From JANQPX01 sp965222015 (lineage in GTDB: Bacteria; Pseudomonadota; Alphaproteobacteria; Geminicoccales; Geminicoccaceae), in NCBI GenBank assembly GCA_965222015.1, contig CBDCTL010000024.1, positions 992,001 through 1,056,000 of the forward strand: a stretch of 64,000 nucleotides of DNA, given 5' to 3'. This document shows, in pieces, positions 26,466 through 36,191 of the stretch. The first letter of the stretch is position 1. Each line of letters begins with the position of its first letter. The notes beneath the pieces are model-generated. The model was not told where the DNA came from and ran no database searches. It saw nothing but the letters and a program-made list of their open reading frames with translations. Both the position numbers and the translations under genes were made by a program.

Positions 26466-27077
26466 CTAGAACGAGACGCGAAGGCCGAGCCGGGCCTGGG
26501 AGCTGAACAGATTGTCCGCAAAGAGCTCCTCGACGTCTTCGTCCGTGCCGGCCCAGCTGAAACGCGCCGCCGGAACGATCGAGATGTTGGGCGACATGGC
26601 GATCGGCAGACCCGCCTCGCCGAAGGCCGTGAGCACGCCCTGGTCGTCCTCCTGGTCGTTCACCTCGTTGGTGACCTGGGCGTAGCCGATGCCGCCGCCG
26701 ACATAGGGAACCAGCGAACCGATCGGCCAGAAGTCGAAAAAGACCCCCGCGGTCGCCGAAAGCACGGACAGATCGTATTTGGCCGAAACCAGTTCCGTGC
26801 CCAGCAACTGGAGGGAGACGTCGCCGTCGGAGAAAGCGTAGGCGAGTTCCGCTTCGATGCGGACATTGGTGTCGACGGCATAGCCGATCTGACCGCCGAA
26901 GATATAGCCGGGAACGTCGTATTCGATCTCCAGCTCGAAGCCGCCTTCCTCGATCTCCTGGTCATTGAAGTAGGTGACGCCGCCGAAGCCGCCGATATAG
27001 AAGCCGGACGACTGCGCCCAGGCCGGTGCCGCCGCCAGGAGGGCGATCATGAAAACGACCGAACGAATACGCAGCAT
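26466..27077 (-). CDS. Outer-membrane beta-barrel protein (OmpW/Omp25-like)
   Basis: 203 residues. Signal peptide 1-21 ending AWAQ, then alternating amphipathic strands with many Gly and aromatic residues (FYIGGFGGVTYF, GYIFGGQIGYAVD, LVPYVGGGIGYAQV) and a C-terminal Phe in LGLRVSF, the signal for barrel assembly. Resembles the eight-stranded surface-antigen/porin barrels common in alphaproteobacteria. Strong Shine-Dalgarno AAGGAGCG before the ATG at 27077. Transcribed away from typA. Confidence 0.85.
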   Translation of the reverse strand: MLRIRSVVFMIALLAAAPAWAQSSGFYIGGFGGVTYFNDQEIEEGGFELEIEYDVPGYIFGGQIGYAVDTNVRIEAELAYAFSDGDVSLQLLGTELVSAKYDLSVLSATAGVFFDFWPIGSLVPYVGGGIGYAQVTNEVNDQEDDQGVLTAFGEAGLPIAMSPNISIVPAARFSWAGTDEDVEELFADNLFSSQARLGLRVSF

Positions 27078-27490
27078 GCCGTCGCTCCTTCATTGTCGAG
27101 AGCGGCAATCTCTACGCGCCGCGAACCGCCAAGCCCAGAAAAAATCCTTCAACTTCAAAGAGATAACTAACCCTTAATGCTAAAATCAATGCTTCGGAAA
27201 TCGCGAAAAAATTGCAAAAATGTCGGCCGTCGGTCTCTTCAGCCTCCATCAACGGCGCGATGACGCGCTGAAGTTGACCAGCCTTCAGCCCACAGGGCTG
27301 CGCCGGAAGCGCCTCGAATCAAGCCTTTATCAGAATTCAAGGCGCGATGCCGACGGTCACGACCGCGCGCGGCCTGTTGCCGTTCTGCATCGTTCGGCCG
27401 CAATTATCGGCCTGGCTCGCGCTCGCCGGCCATCCGGACGACGACCGACGACCTTGCGCGCCCCGCCGGCCCGCTTATATCAGAAGCGTC
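27078..27490. other. Intergenic region upstream of typA
   Basis: About 410 bp between divergent omp and typA. Short AT-rich block at 27140-27230 next to the omp start, probably its promoter. A possible -10 (TATATC, 27476-27481) with a TTGCGC sixteen bases before it lies just in front of the hairpin at 27491. No gene supported. Confidence 0.4.
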
Positions 27491-27519
27491 GCGGCCCCGC
27501 TTTCCGAGGCCGCTTTTTT
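27491..27519 (+). terminator. Terminator-like hairpin 15 bp before the typA start
   Basis: Stem GCGGCC/GGCCGC (27491-27496, 27508-27513) with an 11-nt loop followed by six T. It has the shape of an intrinsic terminator but lies in the leader of typA, so it could attenuate typA transcription or end an upstream short transcript. Confidence 0.55.
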
Positions 27520-27533
27520 GCGGTCCGGATGCC

Positions 27534-29360
27534 ATGAATTTGCGCAACATCGCCATCATCGCCCATGTCGACCACGGCAAGACCACGCTGGTCGACCGGC
27601 TGCTCCAGGAGAGCGGCACGTTTCGCGCCCATCAGCAGGTGGCGGAACGGGCGATGGATTCGAACGATCTCGAGCGCGAGCGCGGCATCACCATCCTCGC
27701 CAAATGCACCTCCGTGGTCTGGAAGGACACGCGCATCAACATCGTCGACACGCCTGGTCACGCGGATTTCGGCGGCGAGGTCGAGCGCGTGCTCAGCATG
27801 GTCGACGGCGTGCTCCTTCTGGTGGACGCCGCCGAAGGGCCGATGCCGCAGACCAAGTTCGTCCTCGGCAAGGCGCTCAAGCTCGGCCTTCGTCCGATCG
27901 TGGTGATCAACAAGGTCGACCGCCCGGACCAGCGCGCGCACGAGGTGCATGACGAGGTCTTCGACCTGTTCGCCGCCCTCGACGCCGACGACCGCCAGCT
28001 CGACTTCCCGACGCTCTTCGGATCCGCCAAGGAGGGCTGGGTCGGCAGGGACCCGGAGCCGCCCGTCCATAACGACATGGCGCCGCTGTTCGAGCTCATT
28101 CTGAACTATGTCAGCCCGCCCGACGTGCGCGAGGGCGGGGCGTTCACCATGCTCGCCACAACGCTGGAACGGGATGCGCATCTCGGCCGCCTGCTCACGG
28201 GCCGGATCCTGTCCGGCAGCGTGCGCGCCAATCAGCCGGTCAAGGCCCTTTCGCGCGACGGCCGGGCCATCGAGCAGACCAAGGTGACGAAAATCCTCGC
28301 CTTTCGCGGGCTGGAACGCGAGTCGCTGGAAACGGCGGAGGCCGGCGACATCGTCACGCTGGCGGGTTTCGCCAAGGCCACGGTCGCCGACACGCTCTGC
28401 GAGGAAAGCGTCGATCAGGCGATCGCAGCACAGCCGATCGATCCGCCGACGCTGGCCATGACCTTCTCCGTGAACGACTCGCCGCTGGCCGGCCAGGAGG
28501 GCAGCAAGGTCACCACCCGCATGATCGAGGAGCGCCTGCTGCGCGAGGCCGAGGGCAATGTCGCGATCCGCGTCACCCAATTACCGAGCCGGGACGCCTT
28601 CGAGGTCGCAGGCCGCGGCGAGCTTCAGCTCGGCGTGCTGATCGAGACCATGCGCCGCGAGGGCTACGAGGTCGCGGTGGCGCGGCCGCGCGTGCTTTTG
28701 CAGGAGGATTCCGAGACCGGCAGGAAACTGGAGCCGATCGAGGAGGTGGTGATCGACCTCGACGAGGAGTTTTCGGGAACCGTGGTCGAGACGCTGTCCC
28801 GCCGAAAGGCCGAGCTGATCGAGATGAAGGCCGCCGGCGTCGGCCGTCAGCGTCTGGTCTTTCACGCGCCGTCGCGAGCACTGATCGGCTATCACGGGGA
28901 CTTCCTGACCGACACCCGCGGGACAGGCATCATGAACCGCCTGTTCCACGGCTACGCACCCTACAAGGGCGAGATCGAAAGCCGGCGGAACGGCGTTTTG
29001 ATCTCACTCGAGCAGGGGAGCGCCGTCGCCTATGCGCTCTGGAATCTCGAAGATCGCGGAAAATTCTTCATCGGCCCCGGCGAGAAGGTCTATGGCGGCA
29101 TGATCCTCGGCGAACACAACCGCCCGATCGATCTCGAGGTCAACCCGCTGAAGGCCAAGCAGCTCACCAACATCCGCGCCGCCGGCAAGGACGACGCCAT
29201 CCTGCTCACGCCGCCTGCCCGCCTCACGCTGGAGCAGGCGCTGACCTACATCGCCGACGACGAGCTGGTTGAGGTGACGCCCGCCTCGATCCGCCTTCGA
29301 AAGCGCCATCTCGATCCCCATGAGCGGAAAAAGCAATCGAGGCGAAGCGCCGTCGCCTGA
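27534..29360 (+). CDS. typA: Translational GTPase TypA/BipA
   Basis: 608 residues, the normal length. G1 AHVDHGKTT (about 9-17), G2 RGITILAK (about 50), G3 DTPGHADFGGEVER (about 74-87) and G4 NKVD (about 128-131) are intact; the C-terminal BipA-specific domain follows (GTGIMNRLFHGYAPYKG, about 464). Ribosome-binding GTPase that helps 50S assembly and stress or low-temperature growth. The ATG at 27534 gives the standard MNLRNIAIIAHVDHG start but has no strong Shine-Dalgarno; the hairpin at 27491 lies just in front. Confidence 0.95.
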   Translation: MNLRNIAIIAHVDHGKTTLVDRLLQESGTFRAHQQVAERAMDSNDLERERGITILAKCTSVVWKDTRINIVDTPGHADFGGEVERVLSMVDGVLLLVDAAEGPMPQTKFVLGKALKLGLRPIVVINKVDRPDQRAHEVHDEVFDLFAALDADDRQLDFPTLFGSAKEGWVGRDPEPPVHNDMAPLFELILNYVSPPDVREGGAFTMLATTLERDAHLGRLLTGRILSGSVRANQPVKALSRDGRAIEQTKVTKILAFRGLERESLETAEAGDIVTLAGFAKATVADTLCEESVDQAIAAQPIDPPTLAMTFSVNDSPLAGQEGSKVTTRMIEERLLREAEGNVAIRVTQLPSRDAFEVAGRGELQLGVLIETMRREGYEVAVARPRVLLQEDSETGRKLEPIEEVVIDLDEEFSGTVVETLSRRKAELIEMKAAGVGRQRLVFHAPSRALIGYHGDFLTDTRGTGIMNRLFHGYAPYKGEIESRRNGVLISLEQGSAVAYALWNLEDRGKFFIGPGEKVYGGMILGEHNRPIDLEVNPLKAKQLTNIRAAGKDDAILLTPPARLTLEQALTYIADDELVEVTPASIRLRKRHLDPHERKKQSRRSAVA

Positions 29361-29451
29361 GCGGCGGGGCGCCGCATCCCCGACCTCGGTTCCTTTCGAC
29401 AATGGACGCCGTCGCTGATCGCCCTACCTTTCAAGGAAAGGGAGGACGCCC

Positions 29452-30378
29452 ATGGCGACCGCGCGTGCGAGCTGGAAGGGGCATCTGAAGCTGGCGCTGC
29501 TCTCCTGTCCGATCCGCCTCTACAAGGCGACCGGCCAGGCCGAGAAGCTGTCCGCGCATTTCCTGCACAAGGACACCCGCAACCGCATCGCCATGGTGCC
29601 GCACGATCCGGCGCTCGGTAAGGTCGCGCGCGCCGATCTGGTCACCGGCTATGCCTGCGAGGACGATCGCTATGTGGTGATCGAGGAGTCGGATCTTCGC
29701 GAGATCACCGATCCGCCGGACAAAATCCTCTCGATCGAGAGCTTCGTCGACGCCGCCGAGGTCGATCCGATCTATCTGGACCAGCCGTTCTATCTGAGCC
29801 CCGACGGCGTGATCGCGATCGAGATGCTGGACGTGCTGCGCGGCGCCATGGCGAGGCGCGGACGGGCGGCGGTCGCGCGCCTGGTCCTTCACCGTCGGGA
29901 ACGCATGGCCGTGCTCGTCCCGCGCGGCCGCGGCTTTCTCCTGACCACCCTTCGCGCCGCCGACGAGGTCCGCGATCCCGGCGACTTCTTCGATGGCCTG
30001 CCGAGCGGCGATCCGCCCACCGAGCTTCTCAATCTCGCCGAGCAGCTGATCGGATTGCGCAGCGGCCGCTTCGATCCCCATGTGTTCAAGGACCGCTACC
30101 AGGCGGCGCTGAAGGCGCTGATCGAACAGAAGCTCGCTTTTGGCGAGACCGCCGATCGCAAAATGCCGATCAAGCCGGCCGCCGCCCCGGCCGCCGCCAA
30201 TGACGACGAGCTGCAGCCGCCCGCCGATCTCGCCGAGGCCTTTCGCCAAAGCATCGACAGCCATCTGAAGCCGCCCGCCGCGAGCCGCTCACGGAAGGGC
30301 GCCGCACGCAAGAAACGGGATGCAGCGGAGAAACCGGCAGGCAGGCGCACCCGGGTTCCGGAAAAATCACCGGGCTGA
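29452..30378 (+). CDS. ku: Non-homologous end-joining protein Ku
   Basis: 308 residues. Bacterial Ku binds DNA ends as a ring dimer and recruits LigD. The N-terminal SWKGHLKLALLSCPIRLYKA is the family opening, the core runs to about residue 255, and the last 50 residues are a basic Lys/Arg tail typical of Ku proteins that use it for DNA and ligase contacts. GGGAGGA precedes the ATG by 7 bp. No ligD is in the window, although the two are often linked. Convergent with AsmA, with a 19-bp gap. Confidence 0.94.
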   Translation: MATARASWKGHLKLALLSCPIRLYKATGQAEKLSAHFLHKDTRNRIAMVPHDPALGKVARADLVTGYACEDDRYVVIEESDLREITDPPDKILSIESFVDAAEVDPIYLDQPFYLSPDGVIAIEMLDVLRGAMARRGRAAVARLVLHRRERMAVLVPRGRGFLLTTLRAADEVRDPGDFFDGLPSGDPPTELLNLAEQLIGLRSGRFDPHVFKDRYQAALKALIEQKLAFGETADRKMPIKPAAAPAAANDDELQPPADLAEAFRQSIDSHLKPPAASRSRKGAARKKRDAAEKPAGRRTRVPEKSPG

Positions 30379-30397
30379 CCATGCCCGGCCGGTTCGG

Positions 30398-32506
30398 TCA
30401 GTCGAAAAGACCTTTCAGGAGCTTGCCGGCCGGCGATGAGCCGACGTCCTGATCGCCGCTGCGCAGATCGTCCAGAAGTTTCTTGCCGTCTTCCTTGCCG
30501 ACCTTCTTCAGCGCGTCCTTGACGTCGCTCACCGAATTCAGGTCCTTGGTCGAGTCGCCGACCGCATCGAGCTGCTGCTTGACCTGCTCCTTCAGCGCCT
30601 TCGGATCCTTGATCGCCTGTTCGACCGTGCCGCTCAGATCCGGCTTGAAGCTGAGATCGTCGAAGCTGCCCTTGACCACCACCGGCACCAGAAGGCCGGC
30701 GACCTCGGTCTCCCCTTCCTGGCCCTGAAGGGTGGCCGCGGCCTTGGGTTCGATCCGGTAGTCCACCTGCCGCTTCGGCAGATCGACCGTGCCGGCGCCG
30801 TTCACCCGAAGAGCCGGCGCCTGCAGCGCCAGATCGTCGTTGGTCAAGAGGCCGTTCGCCACCGTGAACGTGCCGCCAAGCTCGGCGAAATCGGTCTTTC
30901 TGGCCTCGTTCGCATCTGCGCTCAGAAAGGCCGAGCCGACATTCCTCACCATCGCCGCGACATTGATGCCGACGATCGCGCCGTCGGTGAACGCGACCTT
31001 GCCGTTGCCGGCCAGATTCTCGACCAGCTGCCGCTCCGTGCCGCCTGACGTGGCGAAGGAAAACTCGGCATTCGCCTTGCCCTCCAGACGGTCGAAATCG
31101 GCGGCGTCGGTGAGGAACGGCAGGGCCTCCAGGCCGGCGAGGCTGAACTGTTTTTCAAAATGCGGCCGCCCGCCGTCCGAACGCACCGTCAGCCGGCCGC
31201 TGCCCTGGCCGTCATAGAGTGCGAACTCCTTGAGGTCGGCGGTCAGTGTCTGGCCGCTCATGTTCAGCGCCAGCACCGTGCGATCCAGCTTCACCGCCTG
31301 CGCCTTCAGCCCCTCCAGGGTCAGCTCGAAGGCGAGATCGACGCCGCCGAGCGCGATCTCGATCGGCTCGTCCGACCAGTCGCCGTCCGCCGCCTCGCCA
31401 TCCGCCGCCGTTTCACTACTTTCGGCTTCTCCCCGGTCTTCGCCCTGGTCCTGCATGGCGGGCGGCAGATAGGTGTTGAGATCGACCATGCCGAGGTCGA
31501 GCCTGCCGCTCACCTTGGGCACCGCGCCGGCAAGGTCCGTGGTGATCTCGCCCTGGCCCTTGATCTTGTCCAGGCTGATCACCGCCTCGGTGAACGCGAT
31601 CTTGTCGGCCGAGCCATTCAGCTTGCCGGCGATGGTCAGGGTCTCCAGCCCTTCGGTCTCGAGCGCGATCGGCTCCGCGAGCCAGGCGGCGAGCCCCTTC
31701 ACCGACGGCACCGACAGATCGATGCTGCCGGCGGCGCTCGGTGCCGACTGATTGGCGAGCTCGCCGTCGAAGCCAAGCTGCAGCGCCGCTGACTTGACGC
31801 CGATGTCGAAGGCCGAAGCCCCGCCTTCGATCAGGCCGTAAGGGGCCGCAAGGCCGAGATCCAGCTCGATGGTCTCGCCCTTGTAGTCCAGCGATCCCTC
31901 GGCATCGAGCGGGCTCCGAAGGTCGGCGAGACTGAGCTTCATGTTGATGTTCTCGACCCGCTCCTCGCTGTTCGCGGCGCGGTCGACATAGGTCAGACTG
32001 CCGTCCTCGATCCGGATGTCGCCGAGCTTGAGCTCGCTGATCGGCAGGCCGCCGCCGGTCTCCCCGGTCGCCGGCTCCTCGCCCGCATGCTCCTCGGCGG
32101 ACGCCGTCTCCTCGCCGCCGCTTTCGAAGGACCAGTTGGGGTTGCCGTCGGCGTCGACCTCAAGACGGATGCTCGGCTTCACCAGCACGAATTCGTCGAC
32201 TTCGACCGAGCCGGAGAGGAGCGGCAGAACCTTCAGCTTGACCTTGAGCCGGTCCAGGGTCGCCATGTCGGCGACGTCGCTGTCGGGCGCGTTGGCGAAG
32301 CGCACCTCGCCCATGTCGACGGCGAGGCTCGGCAGCACCGAGAGGTCGAGATCGCCATCGACGGAGAGCTTGCGTCCGGTTGCGGACTCGACCTGGGCTG
32401 CCAGCTGCGATTTGATCGTTTCGGCCGGCACCAGCATCGGCGCGGCCACCACGGCACCGATGAGCAGAACCAGCAGCACGCCGAGAACCAGGAACAGCTT
32501 TTTCAT
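30398..32506 (-). CDS. AsmA-family protein
   Basis: 702 residues. One N-terminal membrane anchor (about 4-24), the AsmA N-terminal domain with VESATGRKLSVDGDLDLSVLPSLAVDMGEVRFAN-like features (read in pieces at about 40-75), a long beta-rich bridge-like middle with repeated short strands, and the C-terminal AsmA_2 region with LAGNGKVAFTDGAIVGIN near 500. The family spans the periplasm and is tied to outer-membrane phospholipid and LPS homeostasis. Acidic low-complexity insert near 365-385. Single gene. Confidence 0.88.
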   Translation of the reverse strand: MKKLFLVLGVLLVLLIGAVVAAPMLVPAETIKSQLAAQVESATGRKLSVDGDLDLSVLPSLAVDMGEVRFANAPDSDVADMATLDRLKVKLKVLPLLSGSVEVDEFVLVKPSIRLEVDADGNPNWSFESGGEETASAEEHAGEEPATGETGGGLPISELKLGDIRIEDGSLTYVDRAANSEERVENINMKLSLADLRSPLDAEGSLDYKGETIELDLGLAAPYGLIEGGASAFDIGVKSAALQLGFDGELANQSAPSAAGSIDLSVPSVKGLAAWLAEPIALETEGLETLTIAGKLNGSADKIAFTEAVISLDKIKGQGEITTDLAGAVPKVSGRLDLGMVDLNTYLPPAMQDQGEDRGEAESSETAADGEAADGDWSDEPIEIALGGVDLAFELTLEGLKAQAVKLDRTVLALNMSGQTLTADLKEFALYDGQGSGRLTVRSDGGRPHFEKQFSLAGLEALPFLTDAADFDRLEGKANAEFSFATSGGTERQLVENLAGNGKVAFTDGAIVGINVAAMVRNVGSAFLSADANEARKTDFAELGGTFTVANGLLTNDDLALQAPALRVNGAGTVDLPKRQVDYRIEPKAAATLQGQEGETEVAGLLVPVVVKGSFDDLSFKPDLSGTVEQAIKDPKALKEQVKQQLDAVGDSTKDLNSVSDVKDALKKVGKEDGKKLLDDLRSGDQDVGSSPAGKLLKGLFD

Positions 32507-32599
32507 GATCTTCTCGCAGCAGGGTCCGCAGTAGGTTCGAAAGCCGGCGGCCGGGCCTCGCCGGATCGGCCCGTCGGATCCGGCCGCGCGGAACGTCGT

Positions 32600-33355
32600 T
32601 TAGGTCGTTCCGCCGAAGACTCGTTTCAAGAGTGCCGTCGTCCGTTTGAGCGGGTCTTCCCGAATCGCCGCCTCCTCGTCGGCCAGATAGGCGAACATGC
32701 CGTCCATCGCCCGATCGAGAACGTGACCGGTCAGGTCCGCCTTGAAGTCCGGAATGAACGTAGAGAGGCTCGCCTGCTCGACGATCTGATCATAGATCGC
32801 CACGGCACCGGCCTCTTCCACCGCATCGTCGACGATCGGGCGCATCGCATCGGTCAGCGAGACGCGGGTGGTGCGCTCCAGATAGCGGGTCGCGGCGTCG
32901 TTCGGCCCCTGATAGATTGCGTTCACGTCCTGAAAGGTGAGGCCGGTGATCGCCTGCCAGAAAATGTCCTTGGCGACCGGCGTCGCCTGCTCCGCCGCCC
33001 GATTGATGCGCAGCTCCAGATCGTCGACCAGGGCAGACGCGCCGATCAGACGAAGCGAGGACTGCACCTGTGCGAGCGCCCTGGGCAGCGGAATATGCAC
33101 CTCGGGATCGGCGTTGAACCCGTCCACCTGACCGAGGTCCAGAACCACCCGTTCGGTGCCGACCCGGAGCGCTTCCTTCAGGCCAGCGGCGATCTCACTC
33201 TGACCGATCGCGCCGCTTTGGCCGAGCACGCCCTCAAGCACGCTGCCGGCGCCGGCAGCCCAATCGCCGCCGCCTTCCGCGGCGCAGCCGGCGAGGCCGA
33301 AGACGACGGCGAAAGGCAGAAGGAGGCGACCGTTCGACAGGTTCAGAAGATTCAT
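32600..33355 (-). CDS. DUF4197 lipoprotein
   Basis: 251 residues with a lipoprotein signal (LAGC near residue 24). The remainder is the helical DUF4197 domain: GLKEALRVGTERVV (about 58), PLPRAL (about 90), a conserved RAAEQATPVAKDIFWQAI stretch (about 118) and TFQDVNAIYQGPNDAATRYL (about 139). Function of the family is unknown. Between AsmA and an OmpA-like lipoprotein on the same strand, so possibly part of an envelope gene group. Confidence 0.85.
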   Translation of the reverse strand: MNLLNLSNGRLLLPFAVVFGLAGCAAEGGGDWAAGAGSVLEGVLGQSGAIGQSEIAAGLKEALRVGTERVVLDLGQVDGFNADPEVHIPLPRALAQVQSSLRLIGASALVDDLELRINRAAEQATPVAKDIFWQAITGLTFQDVNAIYQGPNDAATRYLERTTRVSLTDAMRPIVDDAVEEAGAVAIYDQIVEQASLSTFIPDFKADLTGHVLDRAMDGMFAYLADEEAAIREDPLKRTTALLKRVFGGTT

Positions 33356-33442
33356 CGGATCACACCACCGGAGAATACCGGAGCATCCACGGGCGACGGC
33401 GAAAATCGGCGCGCCGCCGCCGGCGCCCCGGCAGGATACGGA

Positions 33443-34273
33443 TCAATTCTCGAAGGTTATTTCGACCCGGCGATTCTCGTCCAGGCTGTCGGCGCTGATG
33501 GTCTCGCCCCAGGAATCGACGGTGATCGCGGCGGCCGGCACGCCCCGCTCGATCAGTCCCTTCGCCACCTCGCGGGCGCGTTGCTCCGCGAGCGCCTTGT
33601 TGGTGGCGGCGACGCCACGGCGATCGGCGTAGCCGGTGACCAGAATGCGCGCCGGCTGGATGAGATCGGCATCGCGCTTCACCCGCGCGAGAACGTCCTT
33701 GCCCTCGGCGTCGATGTCGGTCCTGCCGCTCGCGAAGAACAGCTGGTAGGGGGCGCCGTCACTGGCGATTGCCGCCTCGACCAGGTCGAGATCGGCCATC
33801 AGCCGCTCGCCGCACTGGCTGGGTGCCGGTCCGGCGCCCTGCTCCTGCGCGGCGGTGCAGGCGCCCCCCCGGGACTGCCCTTCGAGCTCGTCCAGCCAGC
33901 AGTCGAAATCGACCTGCGCCTCGGCGGCCCGGTCCGGCGCTCTGAAGCGTCCGCCCTGGTCCAAAAGCGCCGTGAGCCGCTCCCTCGCCGCCAGCGCCTC
34001 GGGTTGCCAGGGCAGGCAGATGTCATGATCCGCGACCTGATCCGGCTCGACCACATCGCCAAGCAGAGCCGCCTCGGCCTTTTCGCGGAAATGGAAGTAG
34101 TCGAAATCCAGGCTGCTGCGCCGGCTGGCCGCGAGCTGCAGATAGCGGCTCTTCAACTCTTCATTGAATGGCGCACCCAGGGCCTCGGTCTTTTCCGGAG
34201 GCAGGGCGGTCGTGCAGGCGCCAAGACCGATGAACAGAGAGCCGAGAAAAAGCAGCCCAATCTTTCGAGACAT
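33443..34273 (-). CDS. OmpA-family lipoprotein
   Basis: 276 residues. Lipobox LGAC with Cys at about residue 20; the OmpA C-terminal peptidoglycan-binding domain spans about 165-275, with the DIDAEGKDVL and ILVTGYADRRGVAATNKALAEQRAREVAKGLIERGV-type signature (about 175-225) and an ending NRRVEITFEN. Anchored to the outer membrane by lipid and to peptidoglycan by the OmpA domain. The central region (about 60-150) contains six cysteines and no known domain. GGAGGT Shine-Dalgarno before the ATG at 34273. Confidence 0.87.
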   Translation of the reverse strand: MSRKIGLLFLGSLFIGLGACTTALPPEKTEALGAPFNEELKSRYLQLAASRRSSLDFDYFHFREKAEAALLGDVVEPDQVADHDICLPWQPEALAARERLTALLDQGGRFRAPDRAAEAQVDFDCWLDELEGQSRGGACTAAQEQGAGPAPSQCGERLMADLDLVEAAIASDGAPYQLFFASGRTDIDAEGKDVLARVKRDADLIQPARILVTGYADRRGVAATNKALAEQRAREVAKGLIERGVPAAAITVDSWGETISADSLDENRRVEITFEN

Positions 34274-34441
34274 CTATTGAGACCTCCAACCGCAGAAGAT
34301 CGACGATGGCGTCGGCGCGCGACAGTGTCCAGCGACGGCAGGGCGACGCGCGATTTCGGACGGAACGTGAACCGGAGCACGAGAAAACGCAACCTCTGCT
34401 TGTTGATTTTCTCGTAATAATTGATAACTGCGCGGACGCCG

Positions 34442-35560
34442 TCACATCCTGCCGGCGCGTTGAAGCAGTTTCTTCATCAGGGTCGGCAGGGCCAGCCGGT
34501 CGAGCTCGCCAGGCGTGTGCCAGAGCCCGTCCGGCGGATCGACGCTCCGACCCTCGGCGAGCTCGAGGTCGAGGGCGAAGTGGGTGAAGACGTGGCGCAC
34601 CGGCTTTTCGTGAACGCGCCAGGCGACGCGCTCGGGTGCTTCTTCGAGCGCAGCGTCGCGATCGAGCGGCGGCGGCAGCCAGCGGCTCGAGGGCAGCTCG
34701 TGCAGACCGCCGAGCAGACCGTCCCGAGGACGCTTTCGAAACAGGATCGCGCCGTCCGGACGGGTGAGCAGAAACGCGACACCTTGCCGCAGCGGCCGGT
34801 TCGCCTTGGGCGCTCGTCTCGGCAGGACTTCCGCGATCCCGAGCTCGCGGCCGGCGCAGTCCGCCCTCCAGGGACAGGCGTCGCAGCAGGGCCGCTTCGG
34901 CCGGCAGACCGCGGCGCCCAGATCCATCACCGCCTGGGCGAGGTCGGCCGGACGCCTCGCGGGCTCGAATACGGCCACGCGCGCACGCACCTCGGCGGCC
35001 GCCTTCGGCATCGGTGTCTGGATCGCGAACAGACGCGCGAACACCCGCACGCCGTTGCCGTCGATCGGCAGGACCGGACGATCGAAGGCGATCGCGGCGA
35101 CGGCCTTCGCCGTGTAGTCGCCGATGCCGGGAAGTTCGAGTAGTGCACCGACCCGGCCCGGCAGACGGCCACCATGGTGCTGCAGGACCGCGCGCGCCGC
35201 GGCGTGCAGCGCCCGCGCGCGACGATAATAGCCGAGCCCCTGCCAGGCGTGCAGAACCTCCGTCTCCTCGGCCAGGGCCAGGCTGTCGAGATCGGGAAAG
35301 CGGCGGAGAAACGGCTCGAAGCGGCCGGTGACCGTCGCGACCGTGGTCTGCTGCAGCATCAGCTCGCTGACCAGGACGCGATAGGGGTCCGGCATCTCGC
35401 CCGGCTCGGCGCGCCAGGGAAGCCGGCGGCGATGACGATCATACCAGGCGAGCAGCTTCTCGCTCAGAGCGCTCGCCTGCTCGCTGCCGAACGCCACCCC
35501 CTCCCCGATCTCCGCACCCTCCCCGATCTGCGCACCCTCCGATGACGTTTTCAGCATCAT
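34442..35560 (-). CDS. mutY: A/G-specific adenine glycosylase MutY
   Basis: 372 residues. Removes adenine opposite 8-oxoguanine. LPWR (about 46), SELMLQQTTVATV (about 64-76) with the catalytic-region Glu, the helix-hairpin-helix LELPGIGDYTAKAVAAIAF with the catalytic Asp downstream (about 141-175), the 4Fe-4S cysteines in CRPKRPCCDACPWRADC (about 218-234) and a C-terminal NUDIX-like domain. The N terminus has an 18-bp tandem repeat (35501-35536) giving a repeated IGEGA segment, not seen in usual MutY. Divergent from the DUF721 gene, as in many alphaproteobacteria. Confidence 0.95.
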   Translation of the reverse strand: MMLKTSSEGAQIGEGAEIGEGVAFGSEQASALSEKLLAWYDRHRRRLPWRAEPGEMPDPYRVLVSELMLQQTTVATVTGRFEPFLRRFPDLDSLALAEETEVLHAWQGLGYYRRARALHAAARAVLQHHGGRLPGRVGALLELPGIGDYTAKAVAAIAFDRPVLPIDGNGVRVFARLFAIQTPMPKAAAEVRARVAVFEPARRPADLAQAVMDLGAAVCRPKRPCCDACPWRADCAGRELGIAEVLPRRAPKANRPLRQGVAFLLTRPDGAILFRKRPRDGLLGGLHELPSSRWLPPPLDRDAALEEAPERVAWRVHEKPVRHVFTHFALDLELAEGRSVDPPDGLWHTPGELDRLALPTLMKKLLQRAGRM

Positions 35561-35639
35561 GCCCGGTCTGTTCCGCGGCCGAGCGTCTTCCGGTTCGATG
35601 TAGCGATTTCAGGCGGGATGCGATAGGGAAACTGGCGAG

Positions 35640-36191
35640 ATGCCGCCGCACGAGGCCGATCGAATAAGGAGAGCTCGCCTGCCCCGCCACGGACCGTCAT
35701 CGAGCGGCAAGCCCCGTCCCGCCGGCCGCCGCCACGGGCTTCGTCGCATGCCCGATCTGCTGGGCGGGATTCTCGGCAGCGAGGCCAGGCGGCGCGGGCT
35801 CGCCGAGGCGCGCCTTCTCACCGACTGGGCCGACGTGATCGGCGAGACGATCGCCGCCTCCTGTCAGCCGGTCGGCCTTTCCCGTCACGGCGTGCTGCGT
35901 CTGGACGTGACGGGAGGCGCCGCGCTGGAGCTGCAGCATGCCGAGCTGCAGGTGATCGAGCGCATCAACCGGTTCTTCGGCCGCCCGGTCGTGACCCGTC
36001 TGCAGCTTCGCCAGTCACCGCCGCGCCGCCGGAAGCTGACGCCGCCTGCAGCGCCCCTGCCGAACCTCGATCCCGCCGAGAAGACCGCGATCGACGACGC
36101 GGTGGCGCCGGTCGAAAACGAGGCCCTTCGATCCGCGCTCAAAGCACTCGGCGAGACTCTCGGCGTCGCCGCAAAATCAGGAAAGCGTTGA
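35640..36191 (+). CDS. DUF721 (DciA-like) protein
   Basis: 183 residues. The DUF721 core (about 38-130) has LTDWADVIGETIAASCQPVGL and LRLDVTGGAALELQHAELQVIERINRFFG, the pattern of DciA-related proteins that load the replicative helicase in bacteria lacking DnaC. The region after 130 is basic and proline-rich. Divergent neighbour of mutY, a common arrangement. The ATG at 35748 is a possible shorter start. Function as a helicase loader is inferred by family only. Confidence 0.8.
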   Translation: MPPHEADRIRRARLPRHGPSSSGKPRPAGRRHGLRRMPDLLGGILGSEARRRGLAEARLLTDWADVIGETIAASCQPVGLSRHGVLRLDVTGGAALELQHAELQVIERINRFFGRPVVTRLQLRQSPPRRRKLTPPAAPLPNLDPAEKTAIDDAVAPVENEALRSALKALGETLGVAAKSGKR

